From NCBI RefSeq assembly GCF_016107535.1, contig NZ_JABASQ010000003.1, positions 183,777-247,776 on the forward strand: DNA of 64,000 nucleotides, read 5' to 3'. The position numbers and the translations under genes are program-made. Under the pieces are notes generated by a model that was given only the letters and a program-made list of their open reading frames with translations, had not been told where the DNA came from and did no database searches. Position 1 is the first letter of the stretch, and each line of letters starts with the position of its first letter. This document shows, piece by piece, positions 49,531-58,546 of this stretch. This DNA comes from Psychrobacter cibarius (lineage in GTDB: Bacteria; Pseudomonadota; Gammaproteobacteria; Pseudomonadales; Moraxellaceae).

Positions 49531-49558
49531 AATATAGACCCTAAAAAAGCACTGTCAA
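49531..49558 (-). promoter_or_regulatory. gyrA promoter
   Basis: On the minus strand TTGACA (49553-49558) and TATATT (49531-49536) are 16 bases apart, about 105 bases before the gyrA start. I see no other feature in 49427-49731. Confidence 0.7.
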
Positions 49559-49731
49559 AGGTGCAAAACAATAGGAAAATAGTGATACGGTTTTTGTTAA
49601 AAATAATGTTCAATTAAAGAAGCTATTTTAGCACAAATTTGCTGATTTAGGGGCGTCTGGCTGTTATTAAAATTAAGCAAAACAGCTGATTAGCGGTTTT
49701 TTTCACTCTAATAACAAGGGTAAAAACAACT

Positions 49732-49911
49732 TTAACGACATACTTGTTTTGATTGACTGATTTTGCCGTTTTTACAAACAAATTTACCATCTTTTGAGCA
49801 GTGAGATACGCCGCCCATTTTGCCCGAACAAGGTGTATTCTTAGCCTGTGCTTGACTGATCGGAGCTACCATAAAGACACAGGCAATTAGTGATAATATT
49901 ATCGATTTCAT
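49732..49911 (-). CDS. Small secreted cysteine-rich protein
   Basis: A 59-residue precursor with a signal peptide (MKSIILSLIACVFMVAPISQ, cleavage near AQA-K). The mature part has four Cys in the pattern C-x8-9-C-x7-C-x11-C (TPCSGKMGGVSHC, FVCKNGKIS, KQVCR), probably two disulfides in the periplasm. It resembles a short family of exported proteins annotated as YdcA-like, with no known role; the match is from memory. A ttgaggat stretch precedes the ATG. It lies between the hydrolase gene's terminator and gyrA. Confidence 0.8.
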   Translation of the reverse strand: MKSIILSLIACVFMVAPISQAQAKNTPCSGKMGGVSHCSKDGKFVCKNGKISQSKQVCR

Positions 49912-49945
49912 ATTTTTCTCTTATTGAGGATTAAATGATATTCAT

Positions 49946-49978
49946 GAAAAAACTGCATCCAGTGGATACAGTTTTTTC
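49946..49978. terminator. Terminator after the alpha/beta hydrolase gene
   Basis: Arms gaaaaaactgcatcc/ggatacagttttttc pair with one mismatch around a 3-base loop, with A/T runs inside the stem. It lies about 40 bases past the hydrolase stop and just upstream of the small secreted protein. Confidence 0.85.
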
Positions 49979-50016
49979 GATAGTCAGGCTATTTTTTATG
50001 GTTAAAATGACCTCTA

Positions 50017-51714
50017 TTAAGCAGGTTTAAATTCCTGATTAAAGAACTCACGTGTGGCTTGCGTACAAGCCGTACTGACCAGACCGCCGTGATAGTTGCC
50101 CAATACAGCAACGCTTGCAGGTATGCCTTGCTGTGCTCCTGCAGCTACTACGCGTTGAAGATTTTGAACAAAGTTACTTTGAACACTTGTTACCACAGAA
50201 TTAATATTCCATTGGTTCATGGACGCCTGTCCAATAAGTTGAACATTAGAATTATCAGGACGATCATTAGCTGTCGTCGCATCAACATCCAATACTGTCA
50301 CGTTAATGGTAAGGGCTGTATTTTGTGCGACACTCCCTTGAATAATAGCGGCCATTGAACTGGTATTTAGGTCATAAAAAACCGTTGGATCTTGATTACC
50401 ACCACATAGCAGAGTTGGCATTTTTGGTACATACCCACGTAGATCATTGGCTTTTAAGGCTTTTCGTAAGTTGTTTTGTGGATTGGCTGCTGGTAATGCT
50501 CCTGTCATCGCGATTAGGCTATCAGGGTTTTGTAACGCATCTGCGACATAAGCGGTACGAAAGTCTGTTTTGATCAGATAGTTATCATCCGCGAAGCCAA
50601 TAGAGGCAAAGGGTACGGTAGGCGCTGGTAGAAGATCAAGCGTGGGATTGTTTTCAGGATCTTTTTCAAACAGCGCATTATCGGGCAGTTTATTAGCAGC
50701 GACCAACTCACCAAAGCTCAATAAACTTGGTAATTGTGTGTTTGCATAATTGGCAGTGAATATATCAGCAGTACTATTATAGACATTGCCATACGCATTT
50801 TGGAGACCAGATGCCAGTAGCGGTGCAAAACGCGATGCGCCGATATTGACATTACCCGAAAATATTGCATCACCGAACGCTGCCAGTGCATAAGGCCCTG
50901 ATAAAGGTGCAATGGCAGTGACAGGCTCATCATTTTTCTCGAACATTCTTGCAGTTGCCATCGCCACATGCCCGCCCTGTGAGTAACCACTGATAAATAA
51001 CTTACCAGAGTCATCAATGTTGGTGTAGTCAGGATCATTAGCGCGCTGTTGTCTTGCAATGATGGTACGGGCACTGTCTAATGCATCAGCCATGTCAGTG
51101 GCTTGTTGCTCAGCCACAAGGTATGGATGGTAATCAAGATCAGACTCATCATAACCAGCATAGTTTGGTGCAACGACGATGTAGCCTTGAGCCGCAAAGT
51201 TGGCAGCGATTAATGTCGACTCACCAGCGGCTGGATTTTGAGGATTAGCGACTTGACTAAAATCGTAGCCTTTGTCCGTAGTTGTGCCATGGGCATACAG
51301 CAAGATAGGTCGATCGCCTTGACAGTCAGCACTGTCGCCACTTGGTAGCATCAAAGCTGCTGTCGCGTTGGTACGCTCACCCGCTGCCCCTACTGTCGGA
51401 TAGCTGACTTTTTCGATTTTGATATCGCACTTGGCATCAGGGGTTGCCGTACCATCAAGATCGAACTGGGTATTTATTTGCGCAGTGTTAAATGAGCTGA
51501 TTGATTTAACTGACGTCGCAGAGTCAGAGCCTATGACAGTATTAAAGTCATTGTCATTGTCATCGCCACAACCGACCAGCAGCAAGCTACTGGCAATGGC
51601 GACCGATAATAGGCAGCGTAGCATCACAGGCTTGCCCGTCGTAATGGATACTGATTGATGGGTACTGCTAGATGATTTGTTATTTATAGCGGTAGTAGAT
51701 TTAGATACGATCAT
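50017..51714 (-). CDS. Lipoprotein alpha/beta hydrolase (lipase/secretory lipase-like)
   Basis: A 565-residue exported protein. A lipobox LLLVGC with an acidic stretch after the Cys (GDDNDNDF) marks a lipoprotein; the signal segment starts near Met31, and the N-terminal 30 residues before it are unusual. The catalytic Ser is in GYSQGGH, HGTTTDKG is a possible oxyanion-hole region, and a late GNYHGG may hold the catalytic His. It is therefore probably an esterase or lipase at the cell surface. The ATG at 51714 has aagga eight bases upstream. I see nothing distinct in the 322-base gap to cmoM. Confidence 0.85.
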   Translation of the reverse strand: MIVSKSTTAINNKSSSSTHQSVSITTGKPVMLRCLLSVAIASSLLLVGCGDDNDNDFNTVIGSDSATSVKSISSFNTAQINTQFDLDGTATPDAKCDIKIEKVSYPTVGAAGERTNATAALMLPSGDSADCQGDRPILLYAHGTTTDKGYDFSQVANPQNPAAGESTLIAANFAAQGYIVVAPNYAGYDESDLDYHPYLVAEQQATDMADALDSARTIIARQQRANDPDYTNIDDSGKLFISGYSQGGHVAMATARMFEKNDEPVTAIAPLSGPYALAAFGDAIFSGNVNIGASRFAPLLASGLQNAYGNVYNSTADIFTANYANTQLPSLLSFGELVAANKLPDNALFEKDPENNPTLDLLPAPTVPFASIGFADDNYLIKTDFRTAYVADALQNPDSLIAMTGALPAANPQNNLRKALKANDLRGYVPKMPTLLCGGNQDPTVFYDLNTSSMAAIIQGSVAQNTALTINVTVLDVDATTANDRPDNSNVQLIGQASMNQWNINSVVTSVQSNFVQNLQRVVAAGAQQGIPASVAVLGNYHGGLVSTACTQATREFFNQEFKPA

Positions 51715-52036
51715 AGTTGCTGTCCTTAGCGGTGGTAGATCAGACGTTTGCTGAGAGTCCTTGACAATAAAAAACTTCAGTATGGCAGACTCTTTTTATC
51801 GATTGTTTTTTATTGAATACAGTGAAGTATCAGATATTTTCAATAAAACTTACTCAATAATTGTTTCTTAAACCTTACTACTTATACCGTAAAATATTGT
51901 GAAAAGCTACTGGGAAACAGGTATTTAATAGCATATTTAACGCTCTGGTAAAGCTAGTATTGGTGTCAAGCCTAGCTTAGATTTTGTCTTTGTTGTACGA
52001 TGTTTCAAAATACCACCCTAATACAGATAGCGCTTT

Positions 52037-52909
52037 ATGCAAACCTACAGTGAAAGTACCAAAGAACATGACAACCAGTCGGTTGATCTGACACAACCAA
52101 GCGCTGCATCAGGCGATATACGTGCCGATCGTAGCTTCGATGCAATTGCGGATCATTTTGAAAAAAAGGTCTACGGTGGCTTAAAAGGCGATATTCGATT
52201 GGCGGTGCTACGCCGTGATATCTTTGAATATAGCGCGCAAATGAGTAAAAGCCTTGGGCGACCTTTACGTATTTTGGATGTGGGTGCAGGGCTCGCACAG
52301 ATTGCAATAGAGCTTGCAGCTCAAGGTCATACATTGGTCATCAATGATATCTCAGCTAATATGCTAGAAAAAGCGAAAGCGAGTACCGCGCAGATAGACG
52401 AAGACCTGAATATCACATGGTACGTTTGCCCCTATCAGGAGCTGCCAGAAAAGTTAGACAAAGAAAAGCATGAAAAGTTTGATTTAATCATGTGTCATGC
52501 GCTGCTTGAATGGTTGGCAGAGCCCGCTGCAGTGATGGACTTTTTTGATCAGCAATTAACGGATAATGGTGCGCTATCTTTATGCTTTTATAACCCAGCA
52601 AGCTTTGATTATCGCAATCTGATTATGGGGAATTTCAACTTACTCGATAATACAGAATATAAGGCGGACAACAAAAAAAGCCTCACGCCCAACCATCCTG
52701 TCGCCAAAGAAGAAGTCGAATCTTGGTTGACTGCGCATCATTATCAGACCATACGCACCAGCGGTCTGCGCGTATTTCATGATTATGCCCCGCTTAAGCG
52801 TGGTGGACACAATGACCCAGATGCCGTGATACGCATGGAGCTGCGCTACTCGCAATTAGAGCCGTATAAATGGTTGGGACGTTATTTGCACATATTGGCG
52901 ACACGATAA
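52037..52909 (+). CDS. cmoM: tRNA 5-carboxymethoxyuridine methyltransferase CmoM
   Basis: CmoM methylates cmo5U34 to mcmo5U in some wobble tRNAs. The 290-residue SAM-dependent enzyme has motif I ILDVGAGLAQIAIELAAQGH, then NDISANMLEKAK. Family marks are RSFDAIADHFEKKVYGGLKG near the N-terminus, CHALLEWLAEP, the NFNLLDN loop, and the C-terminal LRVFHDYAP and LGRYLHILATR, which match E. coli CmoM closely. The first ~30 residues are an extension. It is divergent from the hydrolase gene. Confidence 0.93.
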   Translation: MQTYSESTKEHDNQSVDLTQPSAASGDIRADRSFDAIADHFEKKVYGGLKGDIRLAVLRRDIFEYSAQMSKSLGRPLRILDVGAGLAQIAIELAAQGHTLVINDISANMLEKAKASTAQIDEDLNITWYVCPYQELPEKLDKEKHEKFDLIMCHALLEWLAEPAAVMDFFDQQLTDNGALSLCFYNPASFDYRNLIMGNFNLLDNTEYKADNKKSLTPNHPVAKEEVESWLTAHHYQTIRTSGLRVFHDYAPLKRGGHNDPDAVIRMELRYSQLEPYKWLGRYLHILATR

Positions 52910-53066
52910 GCTTAAGTGCAAGCACCTGTTGTTTGACGTAAACATGAATTAATATAGTCGCCGCAGTTTAAGGTAGGTATAAAGTAGATACAAGGCAGCC
53001 AAGCGTCAATAGCATACTGTGTGCATGTCGCGAGGTTAATTTCCTAATCACTTATAAATGCTGCGA

Positions 53067-54419
53067 CTATTCTGTCTCGTCAACTCTCTCTGACCTATCA
53101 TACTCTGACCAAGTCGTCGCATTGATGTCTTTTTCATCAAATACCACGACGTGCTCTAAAATAGGTAAAATACCAATCTGTGACCCAATCTCGTGATTAT
53201 GGTGACTGGCGACTAAAGACAGTACCGTTTGCCCGTCGTCAAGTTGCAAGCGATATAAATAGTTGGCACCGCGAAATACGCGTCCAACGACTAAAGCGGT
53301 TTGGTTGCTCTCATCGTCATGAATGATATCATCAGGGCGCACCAACACCTTAATCGGCGTACCGTTAGGATAATCGTACTCGCAATACTGTGGATACCCT
53401 GATTCATCATACACTTCCATACGTCGATAGATATCGCCTAATGCCGTCTCAACATGGCCTTCTTTGATGATGCCATCTATCATCGCGCCTTCGCCGACAA
53501 ACTCGGCGACAAAAGGACTGATTGGCTCGTGATATAGCTCACTTGGGGTTGCCCACTGTACCAGCTTACCTTTATGCATCACCCCCACTTTATCAGCCAG
53601 TGCAAAAGCTTCGTTTTGATCATGAGTGACCAGTATTGCCGTGGTATTGGTGCGTTTAAGAATATCACGGACATTCATTGCCAATGATTCACGTAGCACC
53701 ACATCTAGATTAGAAAACGGCTCATCAAGTAGTAATAGTTTTGGCTTTGGCGCTAATGCACGGGCTAATGCCACCCGCTGCTGTTGGCCACCTGACAGCT
53801 CATTTGGACGTTTGTCAGCATGCTCAGACAATTCAACCAGCTCTAGCATCTCAGCGACACGGGCTTTTTTGTCAGCGGCAGACCATTTATTCAGACCAAA
53901 AGCGATGTTTTTTGCCACGCTCAAATGTCCAAACAACGCATAGTCCTGAAACACCATACCCATACCGCGTTTGGCGGGTGCTACTGCATACGAGTTGCGG
54001 TCAGTTTTATCAGTAAGACATTGATTGTTTAAGAGAACCGTACCATCACGGCTTTGTTCCAGCCCTGCAATCGCTCTTAGTGCCGTGGTCTTGCCGCAGC
54101 CGCTATAACCCAAAAAGCAGCCAATCTCGCCTTGCTTCAATTCCAATGACAAACCATTGACGATAATCGTATCGTCATAACCGACGATTAAATCTTGCAC
54201 ACTAAAATAAGGACTAGTAGCCGTAGCTGCCTCAGTATTTGTCTCAACATCTTGGCTAAAAGCACTGATTTTTTCTAAAGACTTACTAGGCTGGGCGGGC
54301 GACGTCTTAATTTGAGCAACTGGTAATTTTTTTATATGCTCCAGTCTTGCCTTGGCCTTTATTGACTTGGCATTGATTGATTTAGAGTCTGCTGAGCCTT
54401 TCATTGAATCAGTGTACAT
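53067..54419 (-). CDS. fbpC: Ferric iron ABC transporter ATPase FbpC
   Basis: FbpC is the ATPase of the periplasmic-binding-protein-dependent Fe3+ importer with FbpA and FbpB. The ABC domain starts near residue 71, with Walker A GYSGCGKTT (104-112), signature LSGGQQQRVALARAL and Walker B LLLLDEPFSN. A regulatory C-terminal TOBE-like domain follows. At 450 residues it exceeds the usual ~350 because of a 70-residue polar N-terminal extension and a longer C-terminus; the true start could be later. It is the last gene of the minus-strand fbpABC cluster. Confidence 0.9.
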   Translation of the reverse strand: MYTDSMKGSADSKSINAKSIKAKARLEHIKKLPVAQIKTSPAQPSKSLEKISAFSQDVETNTEAATATSPYFSVQDLIVGYDDTIIVNGLSLELKQGEIGCFLGYSGCGKTTALRAIAGLEQSRDGTVLLNNQCLTDKTDRNSYAVAPAKRGMGMVFQDYALFGHLSVAKNIAFGLNKWSAADKKARVAEMLELVELSEHADKRPNELSGGQQQRVALARALAPKPKLLLLDEPFSNLDVVLRESLAMNVRDILKRTNTTAILVTHDQNEAFALADKVGVMHKGKLVQWATPSELYHEPISPFVAEFVGEGAMIDGIIKEGHVETALGDIYRRMEVYDESGYPQYCEYDYPNGTPIKVLVRPDDIIHDDESNQTALVVGRVFRGANYLYRLQLDDGQTVLSLVASHHNHEIGSQIGILPILEHVVVFDEKDINATTWSEYDRSERVDETE

Positions 54420-54525
54420 AGACGGTACCAGTTAGCTATTAGTAAATAAAACCCATAGATAAAACAGTGAAAACAATCATAAAATGGAGCGCTATCGGAT
54501 AATGCAGATTCACTCTAAAAACACC

Positions 54526-56232
54526 TTAACCTTGCTTATCGCTTTGACGCAATAATATCCAAACAGGCAGCAGCCCAACCAGCACAATCAATAAACTGGG
54601 CAACGCAGCTCGTCCCCACATGCCTTCACTGGTCATCTCAAACACCCGCACCGCCAGCGTATCCCAGCCTTGGCGACGCGTCATTAAGGTAATCGGCATC
54701 TCTTTCATGACTTCAACAAACCCCATCAATAGTCCAGTCAATATTCCTGGACTAATAACGGGCAACATCACTTGACGCCAGCGCTGATAAGGGCTGTCAC
54801 TCAGTAATTTGGCAGCGGCTTCTTGATTGACCGTTAGTCGCTGTAGCTGTCGATCAACTGGCTGAAAACTCACCGTCATAAAACGCGTCGATAATGCCAA
54901 TAGCATCACTATCACACTGCCTGATAGTACTTGCTGCGTGGTAATCCCAAAGGCAATCATTTGGTTGTCTAGCCAAGCAATTGGGATAAAGATGCCCACT
55001 GCCAATACTGTACCCGGCACCACATAACCCAAATTTGCCAAAGTAGTCATGAGCTTGGTCAATTTATCAGGATACTGCCGCTTAATCCACGCAATGATAA
55101 TCGCCAAAAAGGCAATAAAAATCGTGGTCATGCTAGCAATCATGAGGCTGTTGGTCACAAAATCAATATAGCGCGCATCGAAATCTTGGCGAAAATTCAA
55201 TGCCGTCCAGTAGATGAGCTGCAAAAATGGGATTAAAAAAGCGCCAGCAAACACCAAAGTACACAGCAATGTCATGCCCAATTTCGCAGGCGTGCTGGCA
55301 TCAAAACGCTGACTGCTGCCTTGAGTCACGTTATTGCCGCGCTTGGTTTGCCAATACTGCTCAAACAATACCACAATAAAGATCACACCGATGAGCAAAG
55401 CTGCCAATTGTGCCGCAGTGGTCAAACTAAAGAAGCCAAACCATGCTTTGTAAATAGCCGTGGTAAAGGTATCAACATTAAAGACTGACACGGCACCAAA
55501 GTCTGCCAAAGTTTCCATACTGGCAAGCAATAGTCCGCCAATAATCCATGGCAATGCTTGTGGTAATGCCAACCGAAAAAACACGCGGCTACGGCTTAAG
55601 CCCAGCATTTGTCCCGCTTCAATCGCGCGCCTGCCTTGCGATAAGAACGCTTGACGCGCCAACAAATAGACATAGGGATAAAATGCTAGGGACAATACCA
55701 AACCTGCTCCCCAGACATTACGGATCGAAGGAATCGCTGCATCAAAGCCTAGGTCGCGCAAACCTGTCTGTAATGGTCCACTAAAATCAACAATACCAAT
55801 GGTGACAAATGCTAATACATAAGCGGGTATCGCCAGCGGTAACATCAGCGCCCACGAAAAAAACCGCTGTCCAGGGAAGCGGTACATACTGGTTACCCAA
55901 GCAAGCGCGGTGCCAATAGTGCCAGACACGACCGTTACCATCAGCAATAAAATCGCGGTATTTTTAAGCACTTGCGGCAGCACATAATCTGCCATGTGCG
56001 TCCAGATATCGGCTATTGGCTGCGTCCAAGATAGCAACACAATCAAAATTGGCAAAAGCATAAACGACGAAATCAGTCCTAAGACTGATTTTGAGATAAT
56101 ACGTTTACGGACGGCGTGGTCTTGGCTGACAGTCTGCTTGCCATCAATATTATGATTATCCATATTGTTGGCATTAGCACTATCATTGACTGTATTGTTT
56201 TGACGTGCAGACGCGTCTGGCGTTTTGATCAT
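54526..56232 (-). CDS. fbpB: Ferric iron ABC transporter permease FbpB
   Basis: A 568-residue inner-membrane permease made of two fused halves of about six helices each, as in FbpB/SfuB. EAA loops are recognised as EAGQMLGLSRSRVFFRLALP in the first half and EAAAKLLSDSPYQRWRQVML in the second, where the ATPase docks. The N-terminal 45 residues are polar. It lies between fbpA and fbpC. Confidence 0.93.
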   Translation of the reverse strand: MIKTPDASARQNNTVNDSANANNMDNHNIDGKQTVSQDHAVRKRIISKSVLGLISSFMLLPILIVLLSWTQPIADIWTHMADYVLPQVLKNTAILLLMVTVVSGTIGTALAWVTSMYRFPGQRFFSWALMLPLAIPAYVLAFVTIGIVDFSGPLQTGLRDLGFDAAIPSIRNVWGAGLVLSLAFYPYVYLLARQAFLSQGRRAIEAGQMLGLSRSRVFFRLALPQALPWIIGGLLLASMETLADFGAVSVFNVDTFTTAIYKAWFGFFSLTTAAQLAALLIGVIFIVVLFEQYWQTKRGNNVTQGSSQRFDASTPAKLGMTLLCTLVFAGAFLIPFLQLIYWTALNFRQDFDARYIDFVTNSLMIASMTTIFIAFLAIIIAWIKRQYPDKLTKLMTTLANLGYVVPGTVLAVGIFIPIAWLDNQMIAFGITTQQVLSGSVIVMLLALSTRFMTVSFQPVDRQLQRLTVNQEAAAKLLSDSPYQRWRQVMLPVISPGILTGLLMGFVEVMKEMPITLMTRRQGWDTLAVRVFEMTSEGMWGRAALPSLLIVLVGLLPVWILLRQSDKQG

Positions 56233-56339
56233 ATCATTATTACCGTGTCATACGCATAAAGACCTTACAACATTATACCAAACTCAAAAATACGGCTAAA
56301 AACACTGTCTGCTTTGAACATAAACCCTATCATTTAGCC

Positions 56340-56366
56340 TATCAAGCTTGATACTCGTGCTTGATA
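56340..56366. repeat. Hairpin in the fbpA-fbpB spacer
   Basis: tatcaag and cttgata form a stem (56340-56346 and 56360-56366); the left arm also begins a 14-base palindrome tatcaagcttgata. It lies 40 bases past the fbpA stop. It could favour the abundant binding-protein transcript over the downstream permease and ATPase. Confidence 0.55.
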
Positions 56367-56405
56367 AGCATTGTCATTTTTGAGAATGGTATGACTGTCA
56401 ATACC

Positions 56406-57530
56406 TTATTTATAGCCTGCTTTGTCCATCAACTGAATGGCTTGGGTTTGTAGCTCACCAAACTTTTGCACATTGATATCGTCTTTTTTGAACTCACCCC
56501 ATGATCTGAGCATTTCTGACTCATCAACCCCTACTTTTACTGGGAATTCTTTGTCTGAGCTGGCATAAAGACCTTGCGCCTCATCAGAAGACAACCATTC
56601 TATCAGTTTAAGCGTCCCATCTGGATTGTCTGAACCTGCGACCACACCAGCACCTGAAATATTTACGTGTGTACCAGTCGTGCCTTGGTTTGCCCAAAAT
56701 ATTTTCACAGGGAAGTTAGGTTTTTCATCGAGCAGACGACCGTAGTAGTAACTATTGGCAATGCCCACTTCACACTGACCAGCAGCGATGGCTTCTAGCA
56801 TACTGGTATCATCGCTGAACACGTCAGTCGCTAAGTTAGCGACCCAACCACGGACGATTTCTTCCGTTTTTTCTTCGCCCAAATGCTCCATCATACTGGC
56901 CACAAGCGACTGGTTATAGACCTTTTTAGAGGTACGTAGGCATAACTTGCCTTTCCATTTTGGATCGGCTAAATCTGCATAAGTAGATAATTGGTCGGCA
57001 CTGACTTTGCTTGGGTCATAAAAGATCGTACGAGCACGCAATGATAGCCCTGTCCACTGACCTTTTGGATCACGATATTTGGCAGGGACATTTTCTTCTA
57101 ACACAGTAGAGGATACTGGTTGCAACAAGCCTTGCTGAGCGGCTTGCCATAAGTTACCCGCATCAACCGTGAGCAGCATGTCGGCTGGCGTGTTCTGACC
57201 TTCAGCTTGCAAACGCGCCATGAGCGGACCTGTACTATCTGTGACCAGCTCAATCTTCACACCTGTCTGTTCGGTATAACGGTCTAGCAATGGCTTAATC
57301 AGCTGCTCATTTCGCGAAGAATAAATGGTAATCGTTTGACCACCTTCACTCGTAGCACCATCATTAGCAGCTGGTTGCTCAGTAGCCGCCGCTGATGTCT
57401 CCGCCTCCACGCTCTCTTCTGTTGTAGATGAATTGCTACAACCAGCCAGTCCCAACATCATGCCAAATACGGCAACAGGCAAGATAAGCTTAGTAGAAGT
57501 TAGGTTAGCGCTAATGGCATTCAATGACAT
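56406..57530 (-). CDS. fbpA: Ferric iron substrate-binding protein FbpA
   Basis: FbpA binds Fe3+ in the periplasm and delivers it to FbpBC. The precursor has a lipoprotein signal (VFGMMLGLAGC), then an acidic A/E-rich linker of about 45 residues, then the binding fold starting TITIYSSRNEQLIKPLLDRY. Iron-ligand Tyr residues fit in ANSYYYGRLL. I use the ATG at 57530 with gggga upstream (374 residues); the frame is open to 57584. It is the first gene of the cluster, with a Fur box before it. A membrane anchor is unusual for the Neisseria type. Confidence 0.92.
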   Translation of the reverse strand: MSLNAISANLTSTKLILPVAVFGMMLGLAGCSNSSTTEESVEAETSAAATEQPAANDGATSEGGQTITIYSSRNEQLIKPLLDRYTEQTGVKIELVTDSTGPLMARLQAEGQNTPADMLLTVDAGNLWQAAQQGLLQPVSSTVLEENVPAKYRDPKGQWTGLSLRARTIFYDPSKVSADQLSTYADLADPKWKGKLCLRTSKKVYNQSLVASMMEHLGEEKTEEIVRGWVANLATDVFSDDTSMLEAIAAGQCEVGIANSYYYGRLLDEKPNFPVKIFWANQGTTGTHVNISGAGVVAGSDNPDGTLKLIEWLSSDEAQGLYASSDKEFPVKVGVDESEMLRSWGEFKKDDINVQKFGELQTQAIQLMDKAGYK

Positions 57531-57650
57531 GGTTTTCCCCATAATGATGCTACGAAAAGATGAGATAAATAGACGAGATGACAATAAGATAAGACGGCGC
57601 TAAAGACCTCTAACAATAAGGTTCAATCACGCGATAATCTCTGAAACAAC

Positions 57651-57679
57651 ATACTAATAGAAATGAGATTAATTATCAA
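57651..57679 (-). promoter_or_regulatory. fbpABC promoter with Fur box
   Basis: On the minus strand TTGATA (57674-57679) and TAGTAT (57651-57656) are 17 bases apart. The 15-base sequence TGAGATTAATTATCA (57664-57678) overlaps the -35 box and spacer. It matches 12 of the 14 defined positions of the 7-1-7 Fur consensus, so iron repression by Fur is expected. Confidence 0.7.
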
Positions 57680-57820
57680 TACATTTGTTTAACTCAGAAA
57701 TGCACCGATAATTTGGCTCAACTGTCTCTTTTTAAGGACAAATTTATAGATCTTCATGGAGTAATGTATAGATTTTCTAAGTGATGGCATGTCTTAATTA
57801 TCTTTCAATGATCTGCTGAT

Positions 57821-58546
57821 TCACGACAGCAACCATTGACCTAAAATCACATTGACGGCGGCTTCTGTACGCAGGATACGCGAGCCTATAGTAACTGCCG
57901 CGCAACCTTGAGTGGCAAGCAGTGCTATTTCATAATCAATCCAGCCGCCCTCGCTACCGATGCAAACCAGACTTGGCAATCCTAACGATGGCGGCTGTTG
58001 TAGATACTGTGTAAAGGATAGCTCACTATACGGGTGCGCCACGATGGCTCGATTGGTTACCAAACCTGCCAGCTCATCTTCCACGAATGGCTTAAAGCGT
58101 TTTTGTAAAGTGATACGAGGCGCTATGGTATCAACCCCTTGTTGCAGCCCTTCTAATACAAACTCATCAAGGCGCTCAAGCATCGGACTTTGCCAATAGC
58201 TTTTTTGCGTGCGATAGCTGTTGATTAGGATGATATCGCGCACCCCAAGCGCGGTCATATCCATGATTAAGCGGCGTAGCACTTTAGGACGCGGTAGTGC
58301 CAAAACAACGGTCAAATCTAACTTAGGTGGCGGCGCAGTGGTGAGCTGAATATCACGCAACTCAATAGCATCAGAGCGGATGCTTTCTATAACAGCAGTG
58401 CCCAAATGACCGCCCATTTGACCGATTTTCAGCGTATCACCAACTTTTGCTGTTAGCACTTTATTGACGTGATTTATTTGTGATAATTCATCAATATATG
58501 CCGCATCCGAAGAGAAGTTTTCAATGGGTAATAATAAACAATTCAT
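57821..58546 (-). CDS. rsmE: 16S rRNA m3U1498 methyltransferase RsmE
   Basis: RsmE methylates U1498 of 16S rRNA using SAM, as a SPOUT-fold knotted enzyme. The knot is visible as LVCIGSEGGWIDYE and IGSRILRTEAAVNVILGQW near the C-terminus. A PUA-like N-terminal domain covers about the first 80 residues. The length of 241 residues is typical. Its start overlaps the waaA stop by four bases, so it is translated from the waaA message. Confidence 0.93.
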   Translation of the reverse strand: MNCLLLPIENFSSDAAYIDELSQINHVNKVLTAKVGDTLKIGQMGGHLGTAVIESIRSDAIELRDIQLTTAPPPKLDLTVVLALPRPKVLRRLIMDMTALGVRDIILINSYRTQKSYWQSPMLERLDEFVLEGLQQGVDTIAPRITLQKRFKPFVEDELAGLVTNRAIVAHPYSELSFTQYLQQPPSLGLPSLVCIGSEGGWIDYEIALLATQGCAAVTIGSRILRTEAAVNVILGQWLLS

